This document shows, one piece after another, positions 1-13,400 of a stretch of 64,000 nucleotides of DNA. Source of the stretch: Toxoplasma gondii ME49 (taxonomy: Eukaryota > Apicomplexa > Conoidasida > Eucoccidiorida > Sarcocystidae); assembly GCF_000006565.2 (NCBI RefSeq), contig NC_031479.1, positions 2,418,001 to 2,482,000 of the forward strand, given 5' to 3'. Under the pieces are notes generated by a model that was not told where the DNA came from, did not search any database, and saw only the letters and a program-made list of their open reading frames with translations. The first letter of the stretch is position 1; every line of letters begins with the position of its first letter. Position numbers and translations under genes: made by a program.

Positions 1-1183
1 TCTTCCAAACGGATGAGTCAGGAGCGGAGACACGGGAAGGCAGCAGAAGGCGTCTCTTTCTCTCCCTCTGGGATCCGAGGGATGCCTTCTTTTTTGACAG
101 AAGACACTGCTCCCAGGAAAAGAATCACGACGAAAGTTGCCCTCCTCTTCTTCCATCGAAGCGAAACCCCAGCAATAAAATGTCATGGCAACACCTCCGT
201 GAGGCGAAAGGTCTTTTCTCCGGAGGCTTCTGCTGTGGAGTACAACGAGCACCTTTTTCCGCTTGGACTTTCTAAAGTGGGGAATTCTCACTTCTCGATA
301 TTCTCTCGAACAGCTACGAGACCCTTTTCTCGCCACCCTCGAGCCACAACTGCGAAAGCGTCGGCTGAGATCATCCCAAAGGTTGCCCCCAACTCTTTAA
401 ACCCATTGACGAAGTTTCTCCAAAGACAAAACACACACTTCACCACGCCTCTACACACATCTCTACGTCGAAACAGTTTTGGAGAAGAGTTTTCATACAG
501 GTATGCGTAGATCTACTTGCGAGTGTGACCTATTTCATGGTGATACATACATTCTTCCCATCATTTTATATATATATATATATATATATATGTATACATA
601 TATATATGTATATGTATATGTATATATACGTATATATACGTATTTATATTTTTGTGTACAGGAATCTACATGTCATTATACAGATGCGTGGCGCGTCCTT
701 CGTGAAGAGGAATATGTGAGAAAAGGTTTCCTTCTACTCGCTACTTGCACCTGGAGTCTGCGGGAGGTGAGATCTGCTCTGGCATCTGTCTTCTCTGGAT
801 GCCTTTCTCTTTCTCTGAATCTGTTTAAGGCGTCCTTTAGCGCGAGTGTCTTCGGACCCGAGCTGAGTCCACCCGAGAGGAGACAGACGCAACGCTCTCC
901 CTTCAGCATGTCTCGGAGGGGAGCTTTTACTCCTCCCCTGGCCTGATGTTGCAGAAAGGCGCGTCTCGTGGCTGCGATTTTTTCCAGCGTTTCCTCGTTG
1001 GCAAGAGGCCCCGTCTGTTTGTGAACGAAAAGAAAAGGAGTTGTCTCTCACAGTCCACTGTGCTCTCCACGTCTGACTTTTCCCTCCGAACACGCCACAC
1101 CTTTCTTTGCGTCGCGGCGAGACCGGGACACCGAGAGACTCTGGACAAAGAGTTGAACAAGGAGAAAGCGAAAAACGAAGAGT
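1..1183. other. non-coding left edge, 3' flank of RPL23
   Basis: I see no convincing exon here. Open frames on both strands lack protein-like composition and splice context. The stretch holds a long TA/TG microsatellite (about 567-650) and otherwise mixed-composition sequence. It is the downstream flank of the minus-strand RPL23 gene, whose stop codon is at 1184-1186. Confidence 0.6.
567..650. repeat. (TA)n microsatellite with TATG/TACG interruptions
   Basis: Alternating T/A run with periodic G and C interruptions, in non-coding DNA. It is of the same type as several others in the window. Confidence 0.9.
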
Positions 1184-3277
1184 TTAGCAGATCGCAGTGG
1201 CCGCCGCAGAGATCTTGGGCCACAGCTCAGCACACTCCTTTCCAACGGGACCAGTGACAGCAGATCCCTTCATTTCTCCCTTGTTGTTTGCGACAACGCC
1301 CGCGTTGTCCTCGAAGTAAATGAAGTAGCCTTCCGCGCGACGCCACGCTCTCCTCTGTCGGACGATAATCGCCATGTGAACTTTCTTCCTCAAGTCGGGC
1401 TTCCCCTTCTTGACTGTGGCCAGCACCAAGTCGCCGAGCGAGCAAGCGGGGAGGCGGTTCAGGCAGCTGCCCCAGCCCTGAGAAAATTCAACGGAGACGC
1501 GAAACGCACACACGCGCGCAAATCAGATCTCCGGTGCGACCCGACCCTGCGACGAGAAAAGTTACAGCGGGTCTCATGCTGAAAAACGTAAAAACGAGCT
1601 GTAGACAGAGCTGCACACAGCCAGACGAGGTGTCTCTACAGTTGCGCAAGTGGAGCACTCGGGGGAAGATCATCAGGCTTATGGAGAAAAAGCTGCCACG
1701 GAGCAAAGAAAACAGAGAAGAGATCGACTGGGAGAACGGTGCCGATGCTCCAGCGCTGAGTTAAAAGAACGCGAACCGGAGCCTCCGTGGAAACACCCGC
1801 GGGGGCAGCAGTCGAAGCGCGTACCTTGACGGCAATGATGTACAGGTTCTTGGCGCCACTGTTGTCGCAGCAGTTGATCAGGGCGCCGACGGGGAGACCT
1901 GTGAAACGCACATACAAACACATCGACCACCGGCGCGTTCCCGTTGATTTTTGCCTGCGAGAGGTCGCGGTTGCATGCCGAAGGCGAGAGGCACACGCGA
2001 TTCGTGAAAACGAGGGAAAACAGAAAATGCAGGAGACTGAAAATGCCTCCCATCCCCCACACAGAGAGAAGGTGCAGATAGCGCCACGCAGCGCGCCATG
2101 CTTCGCGCAGAAAGCCGCGGTTCACAGACTTGAGGCAACAGACCAGCTCCTGTGTACAGACAGGCAGCCGGAAGAAGCTGGAGCTTCTCCCCACCAAGCG
2201 ATACGCGAGCGCGAAGTTACGCTGCAGAGGATCTCAAGAGATGCACAGACACAACCACAGCGCGAAGACGACGGGCGCGATTGTGGCGAGTGAATTTTGA
2301 CAGACTGAAACAGAGACAAGACACACAAGGCTCCGGGTAAAGAGAGGCAACTCGTCTCAGTCGTGATTCTTCAAGAAACCCCAAAAGAGACCTACCGAGG
2401 GTCACCCTCATCTTGCTGCCACCGACACCTCCTCTGCCTGCAGAAACAAAGAAAAACAAAGAGACTCGCTCGATGGCCGCACGCTCCGAAAATGCACAGC
2501 AGCACAACTCCGCAGAAGACATGACGCTTGTTTGCATGCGACACCCCTCTGACGGCCTGCAGGACCGGGCTTCGTGTGAGAGCAGCTCGAATAGATTGCG
2601 CGAGTAACAGGTAGCTTCGGAACTCTCTGAGAACCCAGAAAAGGTGATAGGCGAAGACCTGCAGGAGAGGGCGCCACAAAAGTCTTGCGACTCGCTACTC
2701 TACGTGCGGCAGGCCGTTTTCCCCCTTTTCGGAGTGTTTTCTGGACGAACAACATCCAAAAATAGTTCCCATATTTCTCTGGAGTTCTTCTAAATCATGC
2801 TCTCATTCTTGCCCCCCTCCCGGCTTTTCTGCCCGGCAAGCCCCGCGAGCGCATGCTTCACCACACGGAGCAGCCCGAGAGTCCACTGGCGGCAAGAACG
2901 GAGGGAAAACAGTTCCCATCCCACCGGAAAATGCACTTCTACAGTTCACCGTGGTCTAGCATGCAAGGAAGAGATGACAACGTTGCCTCCAAAGAGAGAA
3001 AGCGGCAGAATGCGGATTCCCCCGTTCACCCTCGCAAAATCTCAGGGTCTGGGAGGCCACAAAAGGGGAGAGACACCGACGCCCGAACACGGGCGAAAAA
3101 CGCGGGATTCTCAACGGAAAGTGCGACAACCGGGTTGGTGGAGACAAAGAAATCGCCGAAAGTCCACTTCATCTGGTAGAAAGCAAGCAAAACCCGCGGA
3201 AACCGCGGTGGAAATCGCGTTCGGATCGCTCTTTTCGTTCCCCACAAAAACGCGGGCGCAGACGTACCTCTCTTCAT
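1184..3277 (-). CDS. RPL23: 60S ribosomal protein L23 (uL14)
   Basis: Large-subunit ribosomal protein of the uL14 family; it lies near the GTPase centre and contacts 23S/28S rRNA. Four minus-strand exons join in phase: 3268-3277 (ATG plus seven bases), 2396-2437, 1825-1898 and 1184-1477. Together they are 420 nt, 139 residues plus TAA, against about 140 in animals. All introns are GT-AG. Family signatures read directly: [53 protein letters not shown] and [12 protein letters not shown]. The first coding exon is only 10 nt, followed by an 830-nt intron, so the N-terminus MKRG spans a junction. The gene is divergent from the calcium ATPase that begins at 7467. Identification is firm; the start is supported because it gives the conserved basic N-terminus of the family. 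Confidence 0.95.
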
Positions 3278-6200
3278 CTTGTTGCAGGAAAGAAAAAGAA
3301 AGGCCGACGAAGAAAAACGGAGATACGGAAGAAAACGAACCAAACTCCGAAAGTAGTGAGGGGAAACGAACTACGAATTGACACGCGGCGTGGCCTATCC
3401 CCCACAGAAAAGAACGAAAACACGCAGAAAAGAAGGCGCTCTCGACCACACCGCATGCTTTCACCAGGCGGGAGACACGTCGGCTTATACTCGGAGGAAA
3501 CCGCGGAGGCGCCGCGGCACACACAACTGGAGAGGGGGAACCCGCGAATTAAACGTTCCCGCTTTTCGCACAAGGTCTCATTCTGGGATATACTTGGCAG
3601 TGGTCAACACAAAGTACGCGAGAAACGGCTTTGGTGAAAGAAAAGGGGGCAATTCGCATCTTCAGGAACCTAACGAGACAATCGGTGTATCCACTTCTTG
3701 GCTGGGCGGTGCTCCTGCCCAGCCAGTAGAGCGGGTTCTTCGTCTCTCACGGCTGCCTCTTCGTTTCCCTGAACCGGTTTCGCTGGGTCTTTGACCACTC
3801 AAATAGTGAAATGAGCACCGGGGGAGAGCATTCGCGGCACAAACGAAGTTCCAAAGTGTATGGAAAGACGCAGGGGCGGGTCGTGGCGTTTCGGATTCGC
3901 GACCATAAAGTAAAGGAAGGCAGGACCGGAATGGGCAGAGGCCAACGTTTTTACTGCAACGTCAACAGAGCCGCGTGTGACAGCAGGGTGAAGCAGCGCA
4001 GGCGACCTAGAATTAAATGTCGTACAGTATCACAAGTACAGTTGCCCGCAAACAGGTGTGTCGGGCAGAATAGATTTCCTTCCGAGAAAAGATAAGTCTA
4101 CTCGAGTTTTCAGTAGAATGTTTTGCACCCGTTTCGCAATTGTCGTGAAGTACAGTGTGGTGTAGGCTGGCGAGGAGGTCTGCCGCGGGGAATGAAGTGC
4201 TTTGAACACGACAGCCACGAGCTTGTTCTTGAGTTTGCTTTCGCATATAGCTACACGTGCACTTGTGGTCAAGGAAACAGGAATGGAATGCGGCTGACGG
4301 TTCAGAGGGAATCCTCCAACCACAACAAATCCGAGTTGTGGGTAGCCCGGAACCGTGTGCTAAGTTTGAGTTACGAATGACAGTGAACCCAGGATCCTTC
4401 TGGTTCAACTTGGGCAGCTATTCGAGGGAGGTTATGGATTTAGCACTTTCACTAAAGGCCCGTCATGTTGGCAGTTGACACACACAGGGTGTTAGCTACC
4501 GATGATAACGGAGGTGTACGCGTCATGGTTCTGTCAGGAAGATGTGAATCGGTCCCAGATAAGTGACGTGTGAATAGTCCTGCCGACACAGTCAAACGAA
4601 GAAAGAAAGGTCCATCACAACCGTACGAAAGGCGACCTCGCGCTACCCCCGGGCTTGTCAGGATGAATCGGCACTTAAAAGGCAAAGGGTGGCCTCTCTG
4701 TCGCTGAGCCTGTTGAACTCTCCAGTGCTCCCACCGCCTCTTTCACTTCATTGAAAGAACCACAGCCGAAGAATGTCGAAAAACGATATGCGGGGAAACT
4801 GAAATTCGGGGCACAGTTCTTGCCGGAGCGGCGACTAACGGCGTGACAGAGATGTCAAGATCTGCAGCGAGGGAACTCTCGTGTTTGGGAAAGTGGTAAA
4901 ACGGCATGTGTGAAGAAGAGCAGAAGTTTCGGCTCCGTCATCACACTGCTGAGGAGAGCAGACGCATGCTGTGAAAAAGGAACGCCCCCCCCGAGACTAA
5001 TCACCGCAGAGCCATCTGTGGGTTGTCCGAGCCGTCAGTTTCTGGTCGCTGTAAATAAGAGCCGCCAACGCATACACGATAAAACGCAGAGTCTGACACG
5101 TTCTCTCTCTCCCACGAGTTAAAATCGATACGTTGAACTGCTGGGTTAGATGCTGAATTCTTTGGATACCGGACCGAGGTTTGTGTTTCGAGAAGCCTCG
5201 TAGTTCGGATGCTGATACCGTTGAGGAAGTTGGGAACCGCACACGGCCAAGCATTCGTTTCGTACGTTCCTGTGTCTACGGTCGCGAACGGGATTAATCT
5301 AAGCGTTCTGCTATGGAAGCAAGTGCTATGCTTTTGGATCTCGCAAACGAATGGGGGATGTCAGAGCGTGTGGAATGTGCTCAGAGCGCAGCTCCTCGGC
5401 TGAGATGCGCGATATTGAAGGTATGTCATGGTTGCGAACCGATCTAAATAACTATCCAGAGACTTCTCAGCGTCCATGTGGGGACTCTTCCACTTAATGA
5501 ATGTCTGCTTTGTGCTTCGGTCTTCCCCGAGGTTAACTCCGGGTTCCCCAACATGGACCCCTCCGCCAAACCTGCGTAGACACACCACAGGTCACGCTTG
5601 AATTCTTCAGATGACGAATGGAGTATCTTTTAGATAGCTGCGACAAGCGGATTTCAGGAGATCTTTGGTTAGATCTTTGATTCTTGTCGAGGCTCTCACG
5701 GCTTCCCTGTTGATTTCTCCGAACTCGCGCGTGGCGAAGAGGCACTTTCACGGTACAGATCTTGAGTTCGGTCTCTCCCGTGAGTTGCCCTTTGCACTGA
5801 GCAGATATGCGTTTGCAAGTTTTGCAGAAGTGTCTCCACTTTGTTAATGGACGTTCTTCCGGCGTATCTCTCGCTACAAAGTATGACGAGGGGTACACTT
5901 CCACCCCTGCTGCACTCTGTACGTGCGATGGACGACCTGGCCAGAAATCCCTGTTCCGTCAGCTCATTAATGCTTCCTTTCGCAAGACGGAGCGTTCCCA
6001 GTCTCCAACACTCTCAAAACTTGAAGATTAACTTTCAAGGTGAGAAAAGTAGAGGATGTCTTCCGCGCAACGCGGGAGTTTCCGCGGCGCTGCGCCGTAA
6101 CGTCGGGTGTCGGGTACCAGCACGGGTTCTCTGGACCGTACACCCAGGTTTCGCAGTTTTTACTGTGAAAACCTTCTTAGTAAATGCGGGAATCGTCTCA

Positions 6201-7466
6201 GCCACCGTTTCGAGTGTCCTCTTTCTGCGCAGACTCCGTTCCGTTGCAGCTGTCGCCGCGAAAGCTTCGAATCGTTGCCACACTTTCGAGCATCGAGACG
6301 GCGGTGTCTTCTGGCTGGGAGTTGCGTCCAGCGCGCGTCGTTCCTTTGTAGCGACCCCGAGGCGCGCTTCAGGGGTCTCGCCGTTTCCCAGTCCGGCGTT
6401 TCTGTTTTCTTTGTCAATCTCGAGTCGGCAGCATCTCGCGAGCACAGCTTCTGCTTGTTTGTCGCGCGAACTTGGTCGTTCTGCAACTGACTAGCCTCGT
6501 CGTCGCTGCGCACTTTTGGCCGCTTGTGGTAATGGCTGGCGGAGGAGCGCCATGTCTTCAAGTTTTTCGAGTGGTTGTGGCCCTTTTTCCTGCGTCCTTT
6601 TTCGACGTTGAATCGCCGCGCGCCGTTTCTGTCTCTTTCTCGCCTTCTGTCCCTGTCGCAGGGAACCTAGCCTCCGTGTTCCGCGCGCCCTTCTCGACGT
6701 CCGAGAGCTGTTGACTCAGACACGCGCAGAGGTCGCGGCCTGCGGTGCATCGACTGTGTGTATGTCGTCCCGCGCTGGCGGCGCAACGGCAGACAACACA
6801 ACTGTCACTTTCTTTTGTTTTCTGTGTATGACTTATACTGGCTAGAACCGGACACTTGAGAGCCTCGCGTTCCTCGCAGAAAGCGGCTGCGCTGACGCGC
6901 GCGCCTTCTCTGTGGCCGCAACAGCAGCCTGGGCTGTGCCTTCTGTCATCCTCGCTTGGGTTTGCCGTGAGTAGTCCTTCGACGTTCTTCGCGACTAGGA
7001 ATGGACGCGACAGGGATCTTTCTGACGCCGGGTTGTGTCTGAGCAGACACTCTTTTCGGCGCGTAGGCGCCGACAAATTGCCTGCACGGTGTGTCCGTCG
7101 TCGCTCGGCTGCGTTCTTCATGGTTCTTCGCCGTTCTTTTCTCGAATCTGCCGCTTCCCTTCTGGTCTTCTCTCTCCCGTTCTCTTCTCCGACATCTTTC
7201 CTTCGTTGTTCGCTCAAAACCTCGACGCCCTGCGTGTACAACGCTTCCTCGGGTGTCTCGCGCGTTCTTCCCGCCGGTCGACTCGACGCAACTCTCCCTT
7301 TTTCCGGTTCGATGCTGTTTTTTCAGGGTGTCCGTGACCTGAAAGAGAGTTCGCTGCAACCGCTCCGAGTCGTTTCCCCTGCAGTCGGAACCCTCGCTGG
7401 GTTTACTCCGTAAATCCCTCGTCCGTAACGTGTTTCCGCACCAAAGCAGAGACCGCCAGGAACACT
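3278..7466. other. divergent intergenic region between RPL23 and the Ca2+-ATPase
   Basis: About 4.2 kb without a supportable coding exon. It should hold the promoter and 5'-UTR of RPL23 (left, minus strand) and of the calcium ATPase (right, plus strand). The part from about 3.7 to 5.8 kb is of moderate GC and featureless. From about 6.0 kb onward composition resembles coccidian 5'-UTR, with CG-rich and CT-rich runs, and may be transcribed. Open frames at 5841-6494 and 6558-7241 overlap on both strands and resemble no protein. Confidence 0.5.
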
Positions 7467-10400
7467 ATGGAGGACTGGAAGGAGCAGTTTCGAGTCGTGC
7501 CGCGTCTCTTCCGAGACAAGTGGGCGGCGGGGCTGCTCGACTACGTCGTTCGAAGTCCAGGCCTTCTCATCTCTTTTCTTGTGCTCGCAGTCGGCCAGCT
7601 TTTCCTCACTTTCTTTTTCCTGCAGCTCTTCCGCGCGCCCCTGCTGTTCACCTGGTGGCAGCAGACTTCGTCGTTGCTCTGCGCGTTCGTTCTCGGCGAG
7701 TTTGGCGCGTCCTTCCACGATTTCCGGTACTTTCCGCGTCTCCAGTTGCCGAGCACCCAGTCCTTTCTTGACTTCCTGCCCTGCTCGCTGTCTTACTGCC
7801 TGTTTATGCTCTTCTCCAACGTCCTCATTTCCCATATCCCGAATCCACTGTACCTCCCGGTCGTCTCTGCGGTTGCCGTCGGTCTCACGCAGGTCTTTCA
7901 CTTCTTTGGCTGCTCCACGGCGCCTGAACCGACCCCTCTGCGTGCTCTCTCGGTGAGTCTTCTTGTCTTCCCCGCTTTGATCTGCTGCGTCGTCTCGGGC
8001 TCTCAGTTTTTCCTCTTCGCGCTGCTCTCCACTGCCGCCACCGTTCTCTTTCGCGCATGCTTCTTGCCCAAGGCTCTGCATGCAGCGAGCGGCCGCGGAG
8101 CCGAGTTGAACCTTTGCCAGAACCTGACGGGGGCGCTGCTTCTCTCTCTCCCGGCACTTCTTGTCTCCGACTGCCCCCCTACACTCACGTTCTCGCCCTT
8201 CTCCCTCGACCTCCGGAACTGGCAAGTCGGCGGCTGCTGGGTCGCGGTGGCAGTTCTGCCATTTTTTCGGAACGTCATAGGAAACCGTCTGATGCGGGAT
8301 GGCGGCGCGGATGTCTGGAGAGCTGCGGAGATCCTCGCGCTCCTTCTTGCGAGCTTCGTCGCCGCCCTGTTCCTCCCTGCCAGCCTCGCGTTCTGCGCGA
8401 CCTACGCGATGGTTCTCGCTGGCCGCCTTCTCGGGTGTCTGGACAGCCTGGCGGCTGACGAGAAGCGAGGACACCTGCGGCGCGCGTTGATCCGTGAGGC
8501 TCCGGACTCCGAAGACGAGAACAGTTGCTCAGACGAGCCTGTGCTGTTTGTGTATTCCGACGGCCCGGCTACTTCCTTCGCGCAGGGTTCGCCGTCGGAT
8601 CTGTGGCCCGACGACGAAGACAAGGAAGTTTTCGCCGAGCGCCGCGCTCAGCTCATCGACATTGTCCACGCCTACGTAACGCGAGTGCACCACGAGGACG
8701 TCGACATGATCGACGAGATGGGCGGCGTTCGGGCAATCGCCAGCGCGCTCGGCTCGGACCTTGCGGACGGTTTGCCGATTCTGAAGCGACACGACTCTTC
8801 CCTCCGCGCCTCCTCCTTCGACGGTGCAGCCGCCATTCGCGAAAGCTCTCAGGGATTTGAAACAGTCGTGGTGAGGACGCTTGGAAGTCTCCAGACGGGG
8901 GATGCGGCGACGGGGGTCACGCTAGGGCGCTCGGAGACTCGAGAGGCGCCGCAGCGCCCCAGATGTCTCCAGACCCGGCCAGCAGGCAGCGACGCAGATC
9001 CCCTGACGGGTTTGGCGAGTCAGGAGTCGTGGATTACTCGGCTCTTGAGGCGCAGCATAGGAAGCGAGCAGGGTGGGGACTTGGTGCAGACTCAGCAGCG
9101 GCGATTCGGTGTCAATCGAATCCCGCATCGACCGCTGACTTCCTTTTGGACGTTGTTGATCGAAGCCGCGAGCGACGCGACCCTCCGAGTGCTCATGCTC
9201 TGTGGGTTGCTCTCCGTCGTTCTCGCGCTGCTCTTCTCGAAGGAGCCGGAGGTGGAGATTCTCGAAGGCATCGCAATTTGGGTCGCCGTGCTGGTCGTCG
9301 TCGTCGTGACGGCGGGGAACGACTGGATGAAGGAGCAGCAATTCGCGAAGCTCTCCGTCGTGAAGGACGACAAAAGGTGCACAGTCGTTCGCAGCGGCCA
9401 CAAGGAGCAGATCTCCGTGTTCCAACTCGTTGTCGGCGACGTTCTACACCTCGAGGCTGGCGACGAAGTCCCTGCAGATGCCCTCGTCGTCCAGGGTCGA
9501 GACTTGACTGTCGACGAGAGCTCGCTTACTGGCGAAAGCGATATGATTCGAAAGGCGCCTTTCCAGCAGTGTCTCAACGAAGCGCTTTCGCGAGAGACCG
9601 CCTTCAGCAGTGCCCTCGACAGCGCGGAGAACCTGCCTGCGCCTGGCTCTTCCGTCGACCACCGTCGTCGCTCGAGGGGTTCCTTTGGAGCTCCAAGTTC
9701 CGGAGCCCCGCTGCAGGCGCAAACGTGCACAACTTCCAGCGCCTGCGCAGACACTTTGAAGAGCGAAGGCGGCGTCTGCAGGCAACTCGAGTTGGCGCGC
9801 CACCACGAAGTTGCCTCGCCTGTGCTTCTCTCAGGGACGACGGTGAGCACAGGGAGCGGTACGGCGCTCGTCGTCGCAGTCGGCCGGTACTCGCAGGTCG
9901 GCCAGATGTTTCAGAAGCTTGCGTACGACGCAGAACCAACGCCTCTGCAGAGGAAGCTGAACGCGTTGGCCGAGGACATCGGAACGTTCGGTTTGATCAG
10001 CGCGGTGGTCGCCTTCTTCGTGCTCCTTCTCGAGTTTTGGGTCATGTACTTTCTCCAGGATCCGTCGAAGCGGGAGTCCGCCGTCGACGTCGTTCACGAC
10101 CATGTCGAGTTCTTCGTCACAGCGATCACGATGCTCGTCGTGGCTGTGCCAGAGGGTCTGCCTCTCGCTGTCACGATTTCGCTAGCCTACTCGATTGGAC
10201 AGATGCTCAGAGACCAGAACTACGTCCGGCGCCTCGCTGCCTGCGAAATCATGGGCGGCGCAAACGAGATCTGCAGCGACAAGACCGGCACACTCACGAA
10301 AAACCAAATGACTGTCACACAGTTTTGGGATGGCGAGAAGACGTTCTGCATTCCTTCGTCTCGTGGTGAGCAGACTCCAGGAGCCGATCCTCTGTCGATG

Positions 10401-13400
10401 GCGGCGGAAGGCGAAGACGTCGCTGACGACATGTCTCTGCATGCACAAGACGCCAGCCGGCGCGGATACATTCCCCTGTCCGCGCACTCCACGGCGGCCT
10501 CTTCTGCTTCGCCGCACTTTGCGAAGTCGAGCTGTGGGGGCGCTGCTGTCTCCGAGGGCCTCGCCGAGTTGCAGGAGAAGAACTTCAAATGGGAGGTTCT
10601 TATGCAGGCGATTGCGTTGAACAGCACGGCGTTCCTGGAGACAGAGGAAGTCGTTGTGGCTCAAGGGACAGGCGAAGAGACGCGTTTCACGCAAGTCAAA
10701 CATGTAGGTTCCCCGACAGAGTGTGCTCTTCTCGCCTTCCAAGATGAGCACTGTGGCGGGGACTACGCGTCGACTCGTCGGCTGTATTTGGGCGAGGACG
10801 AAGTCGAGCTGATTGCCCGCGAGGACTTCTCCAGCGACAGAAAGATGATGACGTCCGTCGTGCGTATCCTCAAAAACTCAGGAGACTCCACAGGAGAAAC
10901 GTCGCCTGCCTCGCCCGGCCTTCTCCGGGTCTTCGTCAAGGGTGCCGGCGAACGCGTTCTCGCGCAGTGTTCCTCTGTATTGGTTGCAGACCAAGTCATC
11001 CCGCTCACCCCGGAGAGAAAGGCAGAAGTCGAGAAGACGGTCGTCGACGCGATGGCTGCCGAGGCGCTGCGCACGATCTGCCTCGCGTACAGAGACATCG
11101 ACCCGGAGAGAGAACCTGACTGGCGGGAGCGCTGCGCCGCCCCACACCAGATGTTCATGAAGGGAGAGACGCAGCTGACGTGTCTGGGGATCGCCGGAAT
11201 CGAAGATCCGGTACGCGACGAAGTCCCAGGAGCGGTCGCGCAGTGTCAACGCGCAGGCATCAAGGTCCGAATGGTGACGGGAGACAACATCATTACGGCC
11301 AAGGCGATTGCGAAGAGGTGCGAGATCTTCCACGAGGAGTCTGGGGGACTCGCGATGCTCGGCCCGGACTTCACGCGAGCAATTGGCGGAGTCGTCTGCC
11401 AGACTTGTCAGACCGAAGTGTGTGCATGCGCAACGGACGCGAAGACGGCGGAGGAGCAGAACAAGCCTCTGCGAGTCGACGTCGTTCGAGACCTCGACGC
11501 CTTCGACAAGATCTGGACGCGTCTCGAGGTCCTCGCCAGGTCGCAGCCGAGCGACAAGTATGCGCTTGTCACTGCGCTCAAGCAGAAGGGTCGCGTTGTG
11601 GCTGTGACTGGCGACGGGACGAACGACGCGCCTGCGCTCAAGAAGGCCGACGTCGGCTTCGCCATGGGCTTGTCTGGCAAAGAAGTCGCGAAGCAAGCTG
11701 CAGACATCGTCATGCTCGATGACAACTTCACCTGCATCGTCAAAGCCGTGAAGTGGGGTAGAAACGTCTACGACAACATTCGCCGCTTCCTCCAGTTCCA
11801 GTTGACTGTGAACGTAGTCGCCGTGGCGCTGACTGTCGTCTGTACGGCGGTCCAGCGCGAGGCGCCTCTCTCAGCTGTCCAGATGCTCTGGGTGAACCTG
11901 ATCATGGACTCCTTCGCCTCTCTCGCCCTGGCGACGGAAAGTCCCACCGATGACCTGCTGAACCGGAAGCCTCAAGGCAGAGACAGCTACTTGATCTCGC
12001 GCTCCATGCTCACCAGCATCGTCGCCGCGTCGATCTACCAGCTCACAGTGATGATTGGACTGATCTTCTTCGGCGAACGCTTCCTCCCGGAAACCAAGTG
12101 GACCTTCCTTTCAGACGAAGATCGACGAAACCTTGGCTTCTGCGAATTCTCCGACTGCGACTTCGGCATGTGTAGGCCACTGGCGGAACACGAGGGAGCG
12201 GGGGGGGAGCTCGGGCATGCGACGCGAGAGGCTCCGCGGGATTCGAGACAGGCACAGAGAACAAGACAGAGAAGCTCTGTGCGACACAGACCGAGTGCGA
12301 TGCTTCGCCGTGACGCATGCAAGTCTCGTCACTGGTTTGTTTGCGGGTTCTCTTCGTTTTTTTTTGCGTGGAAACATCGTTTTTTCTCCTTCAGTGACTT
12401 CTTGCCTTCTGCGTCAAGTCTTCGTCTTCGCTCCTCGCCTTCGTGACAAAGACTTCTGCGTCCCTTTTGTCTCCCCTTTCCTTGTGCTCGATCTTCAGAT
12501 ACGGGGACTCGAATGCTGTCGGGTCGCCGCTACAAGCTGTTCTCGACTGAGGACGACTACAAGCTGGAGTGGCTGAGAGAAGTTGGGCCTTCTCGCCACG
12601 GGACCTTCGTCTTCAATACGTTTGTGTTTATGCAAATCTTCAACACGATCAACGCGCGAGATGTCGACGACACACAAATCGAGAAAAGCACGAGTCTCTC
12701 CGCTGCCATCCTCGGCATGGTGCGAAACCCCCTTGGCCTGGGCATCTGGGTCCTCATTGTCTTGGGCCAGGTTCTCATGACAGAATGCGGCGGCCGCCTT
12801 CTCGGCTGTCACCAAGAGGTCAGTCGCTTCACAGAAATCAAAGCGTGCAGAGAAAAATCGAGAAATGCATGTCGAAACGATCCCCTGGTTCCCCCCTCTC
12901 TCACCTGTAAATTTCCGGAAAGACAGGCATCGCAAAAATCTGTCTTGCCTCCGTATAGCGTGGGTTGACGTCTTTTTGGAATCGGGAAGCGACCAGGGAT
13001 CTGTGGGGTCCCCTGTGATTTTATCAGTCTGGCGTTCTCTTCTTACCTTGTAGCTCCGTTTCTCGCCGTTCTTTGTGGAGCTCTCGAACGCGTATCTGTC
13101 TCCCCATGTTTCTCCTTCACTCTACACAACTCGATGCTCTCCAATCTGTTTTCTCTCCTCCTCTTCTCCTCTCCTCTGCGTTCCCCGTCTCCATCTCCTC
13201 GCCCAGACCGTGTTTCGCTTTCTAGGAAAGACGTTTCATTTCCTCTTCTGCCTGCGCCTTTGTCTTTTCCCCCTTTCTCCTTTTTTCTTCTTGCTTCAGG
13301 GACTGAACAGAGAACAGTGGATGTTGAGTCTGCTGCTCGGACTGGGCGGACTGTTGTGGGGGCGCCTGCCTCGTGTGTTTCCTTCGCTGTACAAGCTGGC

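Noticed and set aside
5841..6494. 217-codon plus frame upstream of the ATPase
   Set aside because: Overlaps equally long frames on the other strand, lacks motifs, and lies in probable 5'-UTR/promoter DNA.
8963..10369. Long plus-strand open frame of 468 codons overlapping the calcium ATPase
   Set aside because: It is a shifted-frame shadow of the ATPase, Arg/Ser-rich, with no domain. The ATPase frame carries all catalytic motifs.
10878..11696. Antisense 272-codon frame under the ATPase catalytic domain
   Set aside because: Antisense shadow of GC-rich coding DNA; no splice or motif support.
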